Assembly: GCF_051020955.1 (NCBI RefSeq) | Contig: NC_135031.1 | Location: 1,240,001-1,304,000 of the forward strand | Origin: Megalopta genalis | Taxonomy: Eukaryota > Arthropoda > Insecta > Hymenoptera > Halictidae | Direction: 5' to 3' | DNA length: 64,000 bases | Part shown: in pieces, positions 33,998 through 44,801 of the stretch | Layout of the letters: each line of letters begins with the position of its first letter | How positions within the stretch are numbered: position 1 is the stretch's first letter | Made by a program: the position numbers and the translations under genes | Notes under the pieces: model-generated | Databases searched by the model: none | Seen by the model: the letters and a program-made list of their open reading frames with translations, nothing else | What the model was told of the DNA's origin: nothing

Positions 33998-35306
33998 AGG
34001 GTTCTTTGATCCACGTGGATATTCCGAGTCCATTAAGAACAACAATTCACTGCATCGAAGTATGCGATGCTCGACCAAGCAAAATCGATTCAGCAAAAGT
34101 TGCTTCTCGGTCGCTTCTCGAAATCGCCATTGACTATCGTGGTACCGGAAAAGAGGCAGCGGCTATGGTAGCGCTTGACACGAGGTCGCAAGTGATCGAT
34201 GGCCTTGCACAGAGACTCCACGGCTATCGATCATTCGACTCGCGGTCCTCGTGTCTCTCTCCGGCTACTTCCTTCCTGTGAAATCTGCTGTCGGTTCTTT
34301 TCCTTTTCACCGGCGTCGTCTGACTGCCGCTCAGTGGCAGATACACCGATTGTCAGACATCTCTCAAGTGTCTTCCTCCGACGGAACAGGATGTTTGCAA
34401 TGGTAATAGCGAGGAGGAAAGTTTCGCTGGGAAAGCATCGATGGTCTCTCGACGGGACTTTTCATGCAGAAACCGCGACTACTGCCGCATGTGAAGTACT
34501 TTCCTCTGCCACTTCAGTGTACGGTGTCAACTATTCGAACTAACTTAAAAAGACTGTCACAGTTCATTTTAATGTTTAGTGTGCCGAAGACACCGTAACA
34601 AATTGACTACTCGGTGGAAAGACGCTAGGGGTTCGAATAAGGTAACCTTCGGGATTTTGTTTCCTGAAGAAAGTTTGACACGGTTCTACCTGAAAGCTAT
34701 TAAGTAATTAATTCGATATTCAAAGAATATGTATTAAATTTTTCATTGAAAAATATATAGCAGGAAGAGTGGATGATTTAAAAAGTGGTGGTACTTCGAT
34801 ATTTAAGTGACGATTTTCTCGTGAGTTTTTTCAATTTTCCGTGGATTGAGAAGATAGAGAAAAGAAAGATTTCTAATTAATTCTAGCACATGGATATGGT
34901 GACACATGAAAAATGAACTAAAGGTGAATATAATATTTTAATCTAGATCAATCATTTGGTCGTGTAGATTTCAGGTTAATATGGACGCCGGTTTAAGAAG
35001 CATGCAATTGGAAGAAAATGTTCAAAATTGTGTATCGATAATAATTATTTATACACACATCTAACACAAAACATACTTTTAGTTAATCTGTCAGTCCACA
35101 ACCATAAAGAGGACCCTCCCATTCCTCATTTTTCAGCAAGACTCTTCACAAGACTCTCTTCTTTTAGAAGCTACACACGAAAATCAGTTTGTGCATATGC
35201 ATTCGAACTACTTGAAAATCATTGCCTTCTGATCTTCAACAAAACACAGTCATATACACACTACTATGAGCGACAAATAAGCTCCCCAAAACAGGGTTTA
35301 TAATTA
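33998..35306. other. No gene recognised
   Basis: 34000-34545 is GC-richer with two overlapping + open frames (103 and 114 codons) lacking domains. The rest is AT-rich. Confidence 0.45.
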
Positions 35307-35343
35307 GACTGCGCACTTTATGCATTTGTGGTAGAAGTAATTA
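35307..35343 (+). mobile_element. GACTGCGG-type MITE, left fragment
   Basis: TA-GACTGCGCACTTTATGCATT with TGTGGTAGAAGTAAT is cut at 35343 by the CAGTAAATTC MITE that follows. The right part of this element was not found beyond the insertion. Confidence 0.6.
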
Positions 35344-35541
35344 CAGTAAATTCTCTTCACTTGCTCCTGAGCTTGTAACCATAAATGGACACTTTCAGAA
35401 GAGGAGATACAATTATTTGAGCCTCGCGGCCGATTGTCAACAACTATAAAAACGCGGCGCGAGGCTCGAATAATCGTATCTCCTCTTCCCAAATTGTACA
35501 ATTCTGTTAACAAGTTGAGAGACAATTGGAGAGAATTTAGA
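35344..35541. mobile_element. CAGTAAATTC hairpin MITE, ~198 bp
   Basis: Begins CAGTAAATTCTCTTCACTTG with TA before it (35342-35343), and ends GGAGAGAATTTAG with the last bases degenerate. The centre TTGTCAACAACTATAAAAACG is well kept. It is inserted in a GACTGCGG-type element. Confidence 0.85.
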
Positions 35542-35724
35542 TAAAATGAAAAACTGTGAAGACATTAAAAGAATTTTAAATTGTTGTTACATCATTGTTA
35601 ATACTAAACTAAAACTATTGGAAGAAGGAATACACCCGTGTCGTTTACAATAAACGCACGAAATTTTTGTCTTACCTGAAGATCCACGGTCTATTCGTAA
35701 CATATTAATGAAGCTCAATTATTA

Positions 35725-35954
35725 GGTCTACCGAAAAGTTCTGTCTGATAATGTCATTGCAAATTTCAGTAGATATGCACATATTCATTTGAGACATATA
35801 TTTTTGAAAAATGTTGCTCACAAATTGCCATCACGCTGGCAAGAGATCATAAGTAACGACGGAAATTATATTGTACAATATAAATATTACTAAAGTTATG
35901 AAAAATCTATTATTTCCTTTCAGTTCTCAAACGGTCAGAACTTTCCGGTAGACC
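35725..35954 (+). mobile_element. Mariner element, internal deletion derivative
   Basis: Ends TTAGGTCTACCGAAAAGTTCTG and, inverted, CAGAACTTTCCGGTAGACCTAA (35722-35957 including outer bases), with TA at 35723-35724 and 35955-35956. This is the TTAGGT..AAAAGTTC form of mariner termini. Between them remains only the 3' end of a transposase frame. Length is 230 bp against about 1.3 kb intact. Confidence 0.88.
35816..35893 (+). pseudogene. Mariner transposase C-terminal remnant
   Basis: AHKLPSRWQEIISNDGNYIV ends a few residues later at a TAA (35891-35893). The LP.RW......NG.Y pattern is the conserved C-terminus of mariner transposases. The DNA-binding domain and the whole DDD catalytic core are deleted. 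It lies about 60 bp from the right terminal repeat, as in intact elements. Confidence 0.85.
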
Positions 35955-35957
35955 TAA

Positions 35958-36141
35958 TTATTTATAATAATAATTATAATATTATTATATGTTATATATT
36001 ATATATATTATATATTATATATTATATATATTATATATTATATATATTATATATTATATATTATATATATTATATATTATATATTATATATTATATATTA
36101 TATATTATATATTATATATTATATATTATATATTATATATT
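35958..36141. repeat. AT-only (TATATTA)n-type tract
   Basis: About 180 bp of TATAT/TATTATAT alternation immediately right of the mariner relic. Confidence 0.95.
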
Positions 36142-39116
36142 CGGTGTCGATGAAATCGTTGTCTGTCGAGTGAATATAGTTAAAAGGATTATCGGCGATG
36201 TGGTTCGCGGGCCAGCCCCACGATTCCATGGAGTAGGTCCATCGGGTCATACTCGCCGATTTCCGCGAAATCGCCAAGCGGCTGTCCCGTAAATCTCTTA
36301 GTTTAGAATGCCACATAAACGTCGCGCACGTCCCATATAGAACGACCTTCCGCGATCCGTTCGCCTGGTGATTACAATTTATTCGTTGGCATCCAAATAT
36401 AGTTTCCATCAATTCCCGGACGTCTGACGAGAACGTCTCGTGGAACGAGTAGCCTACACAGGGCTGCTATCGGGGCCCGGTTCATGCAAATCCCCGTGGC
36501 CGCGGCCTCGCCGATCGAGAGTGCCACCGCGGCGAAACGTATGGACTTCGTTACTGTCCGCGGGCACAGTTATCTACGAGCAATAGAACTCTTCCTGAAT
36601 AAACACCGGTGGCCACCGGCTCCCCCACTGGCCTCCAGCTTCTATATTATACGAAGAGAGCCAGGCTATCCCACCCGACGACGACGCCGCCGCGCCGCGC
36701 CGCGCCGCCAGGCCTTGCTCTCGACGGAAGGTGCCGGGTCATCGAACGAGAAAAACTTTCTACTTCTAAGGTACACGGCCCCGTGAGCCCGATACCCGCC
36801 GACTGTCCTTCCTGGACGATGTAGATTGCCCGGGGAACATCCCTGCAACCTGGTACCAACCTCGCGACACGGGGCTACTGTGCTACCTGCCGTTAGCGAC
36901 CGGATCCAGTCGGACATTCAAATCTTGTTCGAAGATACAATCGTAACCGGTGATTTTTGCTCTGCTTGTTCCTCCGCAACACCGAACACGGATCAACGAT
37001 TTTTAAACTCGAGTTGCACATCGTTGCGGATGGCTGTATGGAACTCTTCATACTTGCCCGCTTCTTGTCTTAACGCTAAATCTACCGGGTTCTAGAAGTC
37101 ACTGACTAGTGCTGTTTCAGAAGAATGACTAGAATGGACTCGTTTAGGCTATTTGCCACTTTTATTAGAGAATTGTGGAATGTGAATGGAGACATTTTTT
37201 TCAATTATTTCCTATGAAAAACTTTTTGTCGTTTTAACGATTTGGAAAGTATCTGAAACTGGTCGTTTAATTTGACACAGAGTTCATTAGTTCTCGTAAA
37301 TGAGACATTTGCATTTGTGAACGATACGAGTAATTCTATCTGAATCTTGTTTCGTTTTAGTACGTATATAGTTTTGTAGAGGGAGTTTACATATTTCGTT
37401 GCTTTTTAAAGCATTATAATCGCTTCTGACATTCGCAATAGTTTTATACATTTTTAACTGGTTCTAAAAATGAATGTGCTGTACGTCGATTTAGTGTTTA
37501 TGAACAGCGTGTATAATTTTATTTCTGTATTGTCTTCCCGTATAAAAATACGTTTTCGAGAAGGAATTTAGAAATTTTACTGTTTTTCTTTTGAAATATA
37601 GTGATGGTGCCATTTTCACAAATTTTTCACTAGTTTTGAAAAGACCGTGATCATAAATTAAATTTTCGATTATATTAAGCTTTTATTGTGGGGTCCATTC
37701 GATTCTATAGGATAAATCAAAACTGAAAATAAGGAATGTTTTAATATTTCAAAAAAAAAATATTTCTATGCGATCAAACAGTTCAGCATCGTTAATGTGA
37801 TATTTGGGCTGGATTTTTATGTGTATACCATAACTAAATCAGATTCTAATTAAATGAAATTTATATTGAAACATTTATACTTGACATAAGTAAATATGAC
37901 CATACTTAGATACTACAGGTATTTGTGCAGTTGTAGGTTTTTAAAGATAAAATTGCAATGTACTAATGATCGAATCTCTTAATTGAAAATTCTGTCGAGG
38001 TCTAAATTAGCCAAAAATGGTATCGTATGTATGTAATTATGTATGGCAATGGTACACAAACTTCTAGCCATTCAAAATGTCCCGTTATTTAAATCGCGAA
38101 TGTTTGTGCAGACATAGGTTTCAGATGCAATAAAAGATAAGAGAATGTGTAAATATCATAATAATTCTGTTTAACAGTTAGAAGAAACTTATATGGTTTT
38201 TAAACATTTAAATACGCGAAGGATGTCGCTTGTTAAATCAAAGTTTGACACAGAAAATGTATGCTGGTGAGACGAATCACAAGTTTTATCAATTGTATAG
38301 TTGCATAAATGATACATCGTCCGAGGGTTAGGATTAGAAATTCGTTAGTTACAAGATAAGTATAAGTATTTGGATGTAAAGTCAAGTATTTGAATGCAAA
38401 GAATCGACCGCGCGAGAAAGCGACTCCATTCGCGTGATTACAGAGGAGCCTCGAAAATTCGAAAGATCTTTCTATAGCACCTAACAACACAAGAGATGCG
38501 ATATCTTTTTGTACGGGGGTGTACAAGTCGATCGTGTCCCTTCATCCATCGTCGTTCCGTTTATTCGAGCTTTGGCCCCGGCGATACGTATCGTGTATTA
38601 TTATTCCTCGAAGCCGTCCAATTACCTTAGCCAGCGCCGCAATTCGTGCTAATGGATCGAGAAGTACAGCGCATCGTGGTGAGCCACGGGGGAAATCGCC
38701 ATGACGCCGTACGGCGTTCCTGGATTTCTTTGGCGGATTTCCAAACGCGCCGAATGAGTCGAACCCGGGGAGCCTCCGCCCTCCCCGGGCCTCCCTTTCC
38801 CACCGGAGGAAAAGTTACGTTTACCTAAGGTTTTGATCCTATTTCCGTACGGGTCGGCGACCTCCTCTCTCGCACGCTATCTCCGATTTTCTAGCTGGCC
38901 TGTCTCGCTCCTTCTCTACCGTTTCTTGGCCTCCCGTTTATCGGTTCTCCTCGATCCGTTGGACCCTCTCCTGGCTCTCGGCACCTTCTGAAACGACCTT
39001 CCTTCGAACCTCTTCTCCCACAATTCTTCCCGTTCTTCTCCGCCGATTTTCGCCCCTGCGTGTTAATCGATGCTTGTCGGAACACAGAGAGAAAAACTCA
39101 TTTTCACGGACCGGTC
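36142..39116. other. No gene recognised; two CpG-rich patches
   Basis: 36420-37100 and 38520-39120 are GC-rich with several overlapping open frames (up to 100 codons), and the first contains a CGCCGCGCCGCGCCGC run at about 36688. The intervening 37100-38500 is AT-rich and empty. Confidence 0.45.
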
Positions 39117-39905
39117 TCATTCGATGCTGGTCAACATTTTTATTCGGCTGACGGATAAGAGATAAAAACTGGCGAATAAGACTTTATTCGATGCTATCGG
39201 ATAAATGTTTAATCGAATGAAAATTTAGCTAGGTAACAATATTTATCAGTTTTTATTCGAACAAGAATTCATTCGAATGAGACTTTAATCGAATAAGAAT
39301 TCGTTCGAAGAAAAATTTGCTCGTGAAGGAATTCGCACGGAAATTTTGTGTAAAAATCATAGAATATAGTGTTCCTCATAGTTCATCGATTTATTTCTTC
39401 TATGTTCCTTTTTACAATTAGATTCTTTCCGAATGTTGCATCGGAAAGTTTTGGGTAGGTTGATCATTGATACATATCTGAATAATTTGTCTGCATAGGT
39501 GCAGAGTTTATAAATCTGATAACAATCTTTTTAGTGGTGCAGAGTTTGTATTTCTATAAGTAATTGAAATGGAACTGATCCTGAAGCTATTCTCATAAAT
39601 ATATTCTTATAAATTTACGTACAAAAAAAATTTTACAATCAATATTCAAATGAATTATTCAAATAAAGAATTGTGCACATTATTCGAATAATTCATTTTG
39701 GTTTTATTCAATGGCGCCTGAGTTGGGCATTATTCGAATTGTTTCAAATAAATATTTACCTGGAGTAATTATTCGAATGAATTATTTTTAGTCGAATATT
39801 TTATTTGAATAACAATTATCCCTTAATCGCAACAAACGATTCTATCTATTTATTCGAATAATTCTTCTCCGTTATTCGATTAATTTATCGAATAAAAAAT
39901 TCGAA
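39117..39905. repeat. Field of ATTCGAAT/TCGAATAA motifs
   Basis: More than fifteen copies of (T)TATTCGAATAA, ATTCGAAT or half-motifs (TCGAATAA, ATTCGAT) occur on both strands, in clusters at 39117-39325 and 39640-39905. There is no fixed period or clean boundaries. GAGTTGGGCATTATTCGAAT near 39720 resembles a hAT end. Confidence 0.6.
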
Positions 39906-40775
39906 ATTGCCGAACTTCGATTTTTCCTTCATCGATAATAATTACCGACAATGCACGAAATCATTCGATCGAGCTTCGAATCAGTACGACAATAGTCGAG
40001 AACGTTCTAGTCGAAGAAAAAACTCTTTCGCTACGACATTTTCTTTTCATTTCGGTTATAATGGCTGCGGTCCCCGCTGTTTAACGATTCTCGGATGCTC
40101 GCCAATAAAAAGCTAACGCGCTATAGACATTTGTGATTTACCGGCTTCCCATTAAAAAAGAGAAAAAGGTTGCTCAGTAGCCAGCGTGTCCCACGTTCCT
40201 CATTCTCTTGGTGGACCTACGGCTTCTGTTTCTCGTTTTTCGTTTCTCCCGTTCGTCTCTGCCTCTTATCCTCTAACAACGGACCTCTCAGCGTTTCGCC
40301 TCGCACTATACACCTGTCAGACACCCCGTAATTGCGAAACGACTTTATAGCCCCGAACTGATATCCGCGAAGATAGCATCGCTTCCATAAACCAACGGGG
40401 ACGTTTGATCGTCACGGACGACAGATCCCGGGAATAAATGCCGGCGATCGTAAAATATCTTTAGAAACAGAAATCCCGCGGATCCCGTATTGGCTGTCTC
40501 TCGAGTTGGCCGCGAAGCTTGTCGCTTGGTTTTTAAACAAAAATTAAGTGTCCCACCGCTGGAATAATCTCGATAGGACTGATTGACAACGGGACAAGCT
40601 TTGGTGATCGCGGATCCGGTCCAGTTTATAGCAAAATAAAACCGATCTCCGTCCGGGGACGTCGTAAAAAGCTGTCGCCAGGCAATAAATTCATTTTATC
40701 CAACAAGTCCAGGATACGCCGCGACACTTCCTAGATTCATAATCAAATTGAACTGAAAATCCCGGGTTGCTTATA
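39906..40775. other. No gene seen
   Basis: Moderate GC, non-coding, no repeat recognised. Confidence 0.5.
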
Positions 40776-41151
40776 CGAGGTGTGATCGAAAAGTTCCCGG
40801 AACTTTTTCATTTCGCACGCTATTTGCATCCGAATGAATCTATTTTTGTTTCCGACGTTGGTTCACATGTTCGCGATGTATAAGCATCTCCTAGACCATA
40901 TATACTATCAAAAGTGGCATGTATATAGTACGAGTATAGAAAATCCACTAGCTTGGATAGGCGAAGAAAACTACCCGCGGCTGTCGTTAGACTGGATAGA
41001 AGATGATTATTCAAAATGGCTGACACGATGATACGAGCAGCTTATGCGAAATTATATTCGTTAATGTCGAACATTAAAACAGTTTATATTCATGTTTGGA
41101 ATATTGGTGTGTCACTCTTTCGGAATTGCGGACTGTATATCATACAATGTA
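40776..41151 (+). mobile_element. Mariner-like left terminus and adjoining fragment
   Basis: TA-CGAGGTGTGATCGAAAAGTTC, then CCGGAACTTTTTCATTTCGC, is the start of a known style of mariner element. No right terminus or recognisable transposase frame follows, so the fragment's right limit is set only by the start of element X copy C. Confidence 0.6.
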
Positions 41152-41272
41152 CAGTAAATTCGCTTTAACCTTTTAGGTACGGCTGAATTCTGCGCGAGGC
41201 TATTTCTCTGGACACAGCAGAGTCTGATATGTACTGTACAGAGTCTGATACTGTTTATTCTGTCTGTATATA

Positions 41273-41637
41273 CAGTATGTCCCAAAAATGTCTCGCAATC
41301 CGAAAGTGGCGTGTTCCTCAGGCCATTTGAAGCAACTTTTTCCTTTACAAAAATTTTCTCCGAGGCACCGTTAACGAGTTATTAACGAAAAACAGTGATC
41401 AACGAGAGGCGAGCTCAGCTGGCGCGAGGCGATCAAACCAATGAGCGGACCTGGGCTTCGCGCGCTGGTTGGCTGGGCAGCCTCGCGCCAGCCGTACTCG
41501 ATTCTAATTGGTCACTGTTTTTCGTTAATAACTCGTTAACGGTGCCTCGGAGAAAATTTTTGTGAAGGAAGAAGTTGCTTCAAATGATCCGAGGAACCCG
41601 CCATTTCCGGATTGCGAGACATTTTTGGGACACCCTG
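41273..41637 (+). mobile_element. CAGGGTGTCCCAAAA palindromic MITE, nested copy
   Basis: Left end CAGTATGTCCCAAAAATGTC, right end GACATTTTTGGGACACCCTG, with TA at 41271-41272 and 41638-41639. Same position in its host and about 95% like 12233-12599, so it was carried along with the TTAA element rather than inserted independently. Confidence 0.9.
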
Positions 41638-41740
41638 TAGACTGTTGTAAATCGATGTGAAGACAAAAGAAGTGTGAAACAATGCTTATGAAGACGATTA
41701 TTTGGTTCAAACGATGAGCGAGTGAGCTACTAGAGCAAGC

Positions 41741-41848
41741 CACTATAGTGACGCGTCGTCCAGAGAGATGACATCCGCGAAAGTCACTATAGTGGCGTGT
41801 CGTTCTGAAAGATGACATCCGCGAAAGCCAATATAGTGGTGCGTCGGG
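41741..41848 (+). repeat. 44-bp tandem repeat, 2.4 copies
   Basis: Units start at 41741, 41785 and 41829 with CACTATAGTG (a perfect 10-bp palindrome; CAATATAGTG in the last), followed by GCGTGTCGT and GATGACATCCGCGAAAG. Copy 1 of the host element has a single unit. Confidence 0.93.
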
Positions 41849-42145
41849 CCTGAATGGTTAAAAGGCTCGGAGCTCGAAATTGGAAACGATAATCGCCAGA
41901 CACTCGAGCACGATTCTTCGAGCCTCGCGACTCGTTTTTATGGAAACTCGGAGCAGTCGCCAAAAAAGACAGTCGGCAGAAAAAGGCAGCGGCCAGCATG
42001 CCGGTGTACATTAATATGAATACATAGTAATGCTAGAATAAGAACGATAACAACTTCTTTTTTCAAATTTTTTTGCCACGATTCAAAGCCAATTCCGAGG
42101 CCACGTGCCACTATTCGAAGGCAATTTATAGGCCACGTGTCACTA

Positions 42146-42360
42146 CAGTAAATTCTCCCCAATTGTCCCTCGGCTTGTAAACGAAAATGGACAATTTGAG
42201 AAGAGGAGATCCGATTGTTCGAGCCTCGCGACTCGTTTTTATAGTCACCGATTGTTAACAACTATAAAAACCAGCCGTACAGCTAGAATAATCGTATCTC
42301 CTTTTCCCAAATTTTCCATTTTTGTTTACAAGCTGGGAGGCAATTGGAAAGAATTCACTG
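42146..42360. mobile_element. CAGTAAATTC hairpin MITE inserted in X copy C
   Basis: Begins CAGTAAATTCTCCCCAATTG and ends GGAAAGAATTCACTG, flanked by TA at 42144-42145 and 42361-42362. It interrupts the 32-bp repeat unit: CACTA before and TTCGAAGGC after rejoin into a normal unit once the MITE and one TA are removed. Confidence 0.95.
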
Positions 42361-42624
42361 TATTCGAAGGCAATTCGGAGGCTACATGTCACGATTCGAC
42401 GGAGATTGGTCACGTACCTTGTAGCGCTACGGTTTTTCTTACCTGACTCACACTCAAACACACCATTTTGTGTTGTCTTCCAGGAATTCGCGTCGCGTGC
42501 CGCATCACACGCTTGACCGACTCCGTCTACTCTTAGCATCGACGTAGCAATAAATTACATAGGCGTAGGGCTAGCGCAGGGAAATTCACAGCAACTCGAA
42601 ATTTGGCATTTCCGGGAGTAACGA

Positions 42625-44502
42625 TCGTGCATCTTGTTCGTGTTTGACGTCACGTAGATGGTTTTATCTTTGCCAAAAAAGTTATCTGAAGCTATGCCTA
42701 CAAATATAATGGTCTAAGAAGCACGTACTATAAAGACAGTGCCATATAAAGCCATAGCTTATGAGCGAAGGAAGGTGAAAGTATTAAATTTCTTGCATTA
42801 AATTCTTTAACCAGAAATTCCTCAAACTAAGTTAAGCCGAGGTGTGAGTTATGTCACGTTCAGTTCACTATCATTGCTAGACAAGGTGCGTGTTTGTTTT
42901 TAAAAATTGGGAACGACACTGGCACGAGTGTGTTACAGTCTATGAGAAATGCTTCGGATGGGATCGCATATCAAGGAACAAATACAAATTTCTTGATATA
43001 CAAATACAAATACCGTGAACATCGCACCTGGTATTTATCGCGATAGCGCACGCTATTGTACCGCGGCGCTGCAAGCTAATGAAGAAATCTTGCAACGAGC
43101 CGTATCGTCGAGAAAAACGCTAATTTTTCCGGGACGTGGCCGCGTGACATAACGAGGAGCAATAACAATAAAGTAAAACGAGTCGTCGCGATGCTGGGTA
43201 CGCGAAACCATCGATCTTTCCGGTAACGACACAGGCCAGCGTTCCTACACGACAACCACGCGAGTGGGGTCCGGCTTTCGTCGATCTTCATTGAACGGAC
43301 GAAAAACCGGGACGATCGAGCGACCGATGTCACCGACACGAAAAATTAATCGGGCCTTTCTAGGATGGCTGGCTGTCCCCCGGCATTCCTACTCGTTCGC
43401 CACGTCGTACGTCTTCGGCAACTCCTCTCCCCCAACCCTCCGTGGCCGCCGTCCTGCTTGTCCTCAGCATTGGCAAGAACCGTCGAAACACCCGGGACGA
43501 ATGCTGCCCGAAGAAACGGCTAATTAATGATTAGCGCGCCGTACAGAAAATAGCCGAGGCTCCTTCGACGTGGTTGGACAGCGAAAAAGTTGGAGTAGCT
43601 ATGCTACTCGTTCTTCGCGTCGAGATCATCCTCCTTCGTGACTCCCTATTGTTTATGAAACAGCGATCATGATGAGTCGATGAAACCGTTTGCACTCGAA
43701 GCTATTTAACCTCCGCGACGTAGACATTTCTTGTGATCTAATGTTTTCATTATAAGAGTGGATTAGAATTAAAGTGGCGTAGTCGCATTTTCCTCGTTGT
43801 GAGAAACGGTTATTAGCATTGTTATTGTTTACTACGATGTGTATTGTTTACTGATTAAATTTGTCGTTAAGATCGTTTAGAGTCAAGTTAATTTAAAGTA
43901 ACCTCATCATTTATTTCACTTATCTTTTTATCATGTTGATATGTATAGATTCACATTTGGAGACATAAGTCTTGAAAATGTCACCCATTCGTATGTCATG
44001 GTTTTTATTTAATTTATATGGAACTATAGCGCATTAATTCATGACACATTTCAATTTCTAGCAACTTGTTAAACATACACGAATTAGGAACATGAATCGT
44101 CGTTTTTCAAATTGTTGACATTGCCGCTGACAAAATCGATTTAATCGGTGATTGTGTTAACATAAATACAGATTCTCTGGCTATACCGTTTTTTAATTAT
44201 ACCTCGTTTGGAATACGCAAGTGCTATCCCGGTCTTCTTATCATGCCAAATATAAGCGACTTATCGAAAGAACTCAGCATAAGTGTAACAACTCAATCAC
44301 CTATTTATAATTACATTATAAGTATAATGTATGTCTGTCATCCTTGACGCCTATCTTTGATCTGCTGATACTCTGCTCGTCAACTCGTTAACCGGACACC
44401 ACAATCTCGATTCGGAAGTCGACTTCTCTCGGTTTCATGTCAACTCGTTGGAAAAGGTAAATTTATTAATGTTATGATTTCACGTCATAATAGAATAAAT
44501 AA
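42625..44502. other. No gene; one piggyBac-type end near 43684
   Basis: GTTTGCACTCGAAGCTATTT at 43688 matches the inverse of 60655-60687 and resembles the end at 31986. The TTAA itself is mutated. 43070-43530 is GC-rich with overlapping open frames and no domain. Confidence 0.45.
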
Positions 44503-44801
44503 TAATATAATATAATATAATATAATATAATATAATATAATATAATATAATATAATATAATATAATATAATATAATATAATATAATATAATATAATATAA
44601 TATAATATAATATAATATAATATAATATAATATAATATAATATAATATAATATAATATAATATAATATAATATAATATAATATAATATAATATAATATAA
44701 TATAATATAATATAATATAATATAATATAATATAATATAATATAATATAATATAATATAATATAATAATATAATAATATAATAATATAATAATATAATAT
44801 T
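44503..44801. repeat. Long (TATAA)n microsatellite, ~300 bp
   Basis: More than 50 nearly perfect pentamers, then a few AATAATAT variants at the right end. Same motif as 10873-11034. The tyrosine/isoleucine/leucine open frame across it is spurious. Confidence 0.98.

Larger units (their letters stand above)
41165..41861 (+). mobile_element. TTAA-flanked (piggyBac-type) element, copy 2, inside X
   Basis: TTAA-CCTTTTAGGTACGGCTG at left, GGGCCTGAATGG-TTAA at right (right end mutated). It is nearly identical to 12140-12735 in the left part and carries the same nested TA-MITE at the same place. It is longer because of a 44-bp tandem expansion near the right end. Confidence 0.88.
41152..42624 (-). 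mobile_element. Element X, copy C, split by two insertions
   Basis: Read on the - strand, X starts near 42624 (ATGCCAAATTTCGAGTTGCTG at 42609), has the CACACCATTTTGTG.TGTCTTCC and 32-bp repeat blocks, TTTTTATGG..GCGAGGCTCGAAGAATCG, and ends GAATTTACTG at 41152 next to TA (41150-41151). A TTAA element (41165-41861) and a CAGTAAATTC MITE (42146-42360) interrupt it. Removing both leaves about 560 bp, close to copy B. Confidence 0.78.

Noticed and set aside
41152..41164. CAGTAAATTC at 41152 as an independent MITE half
   Set aside because: The sequence on the far side of the TTAA insertion continues as element X homologous to copy B, so it is better read as the end of X copy C.
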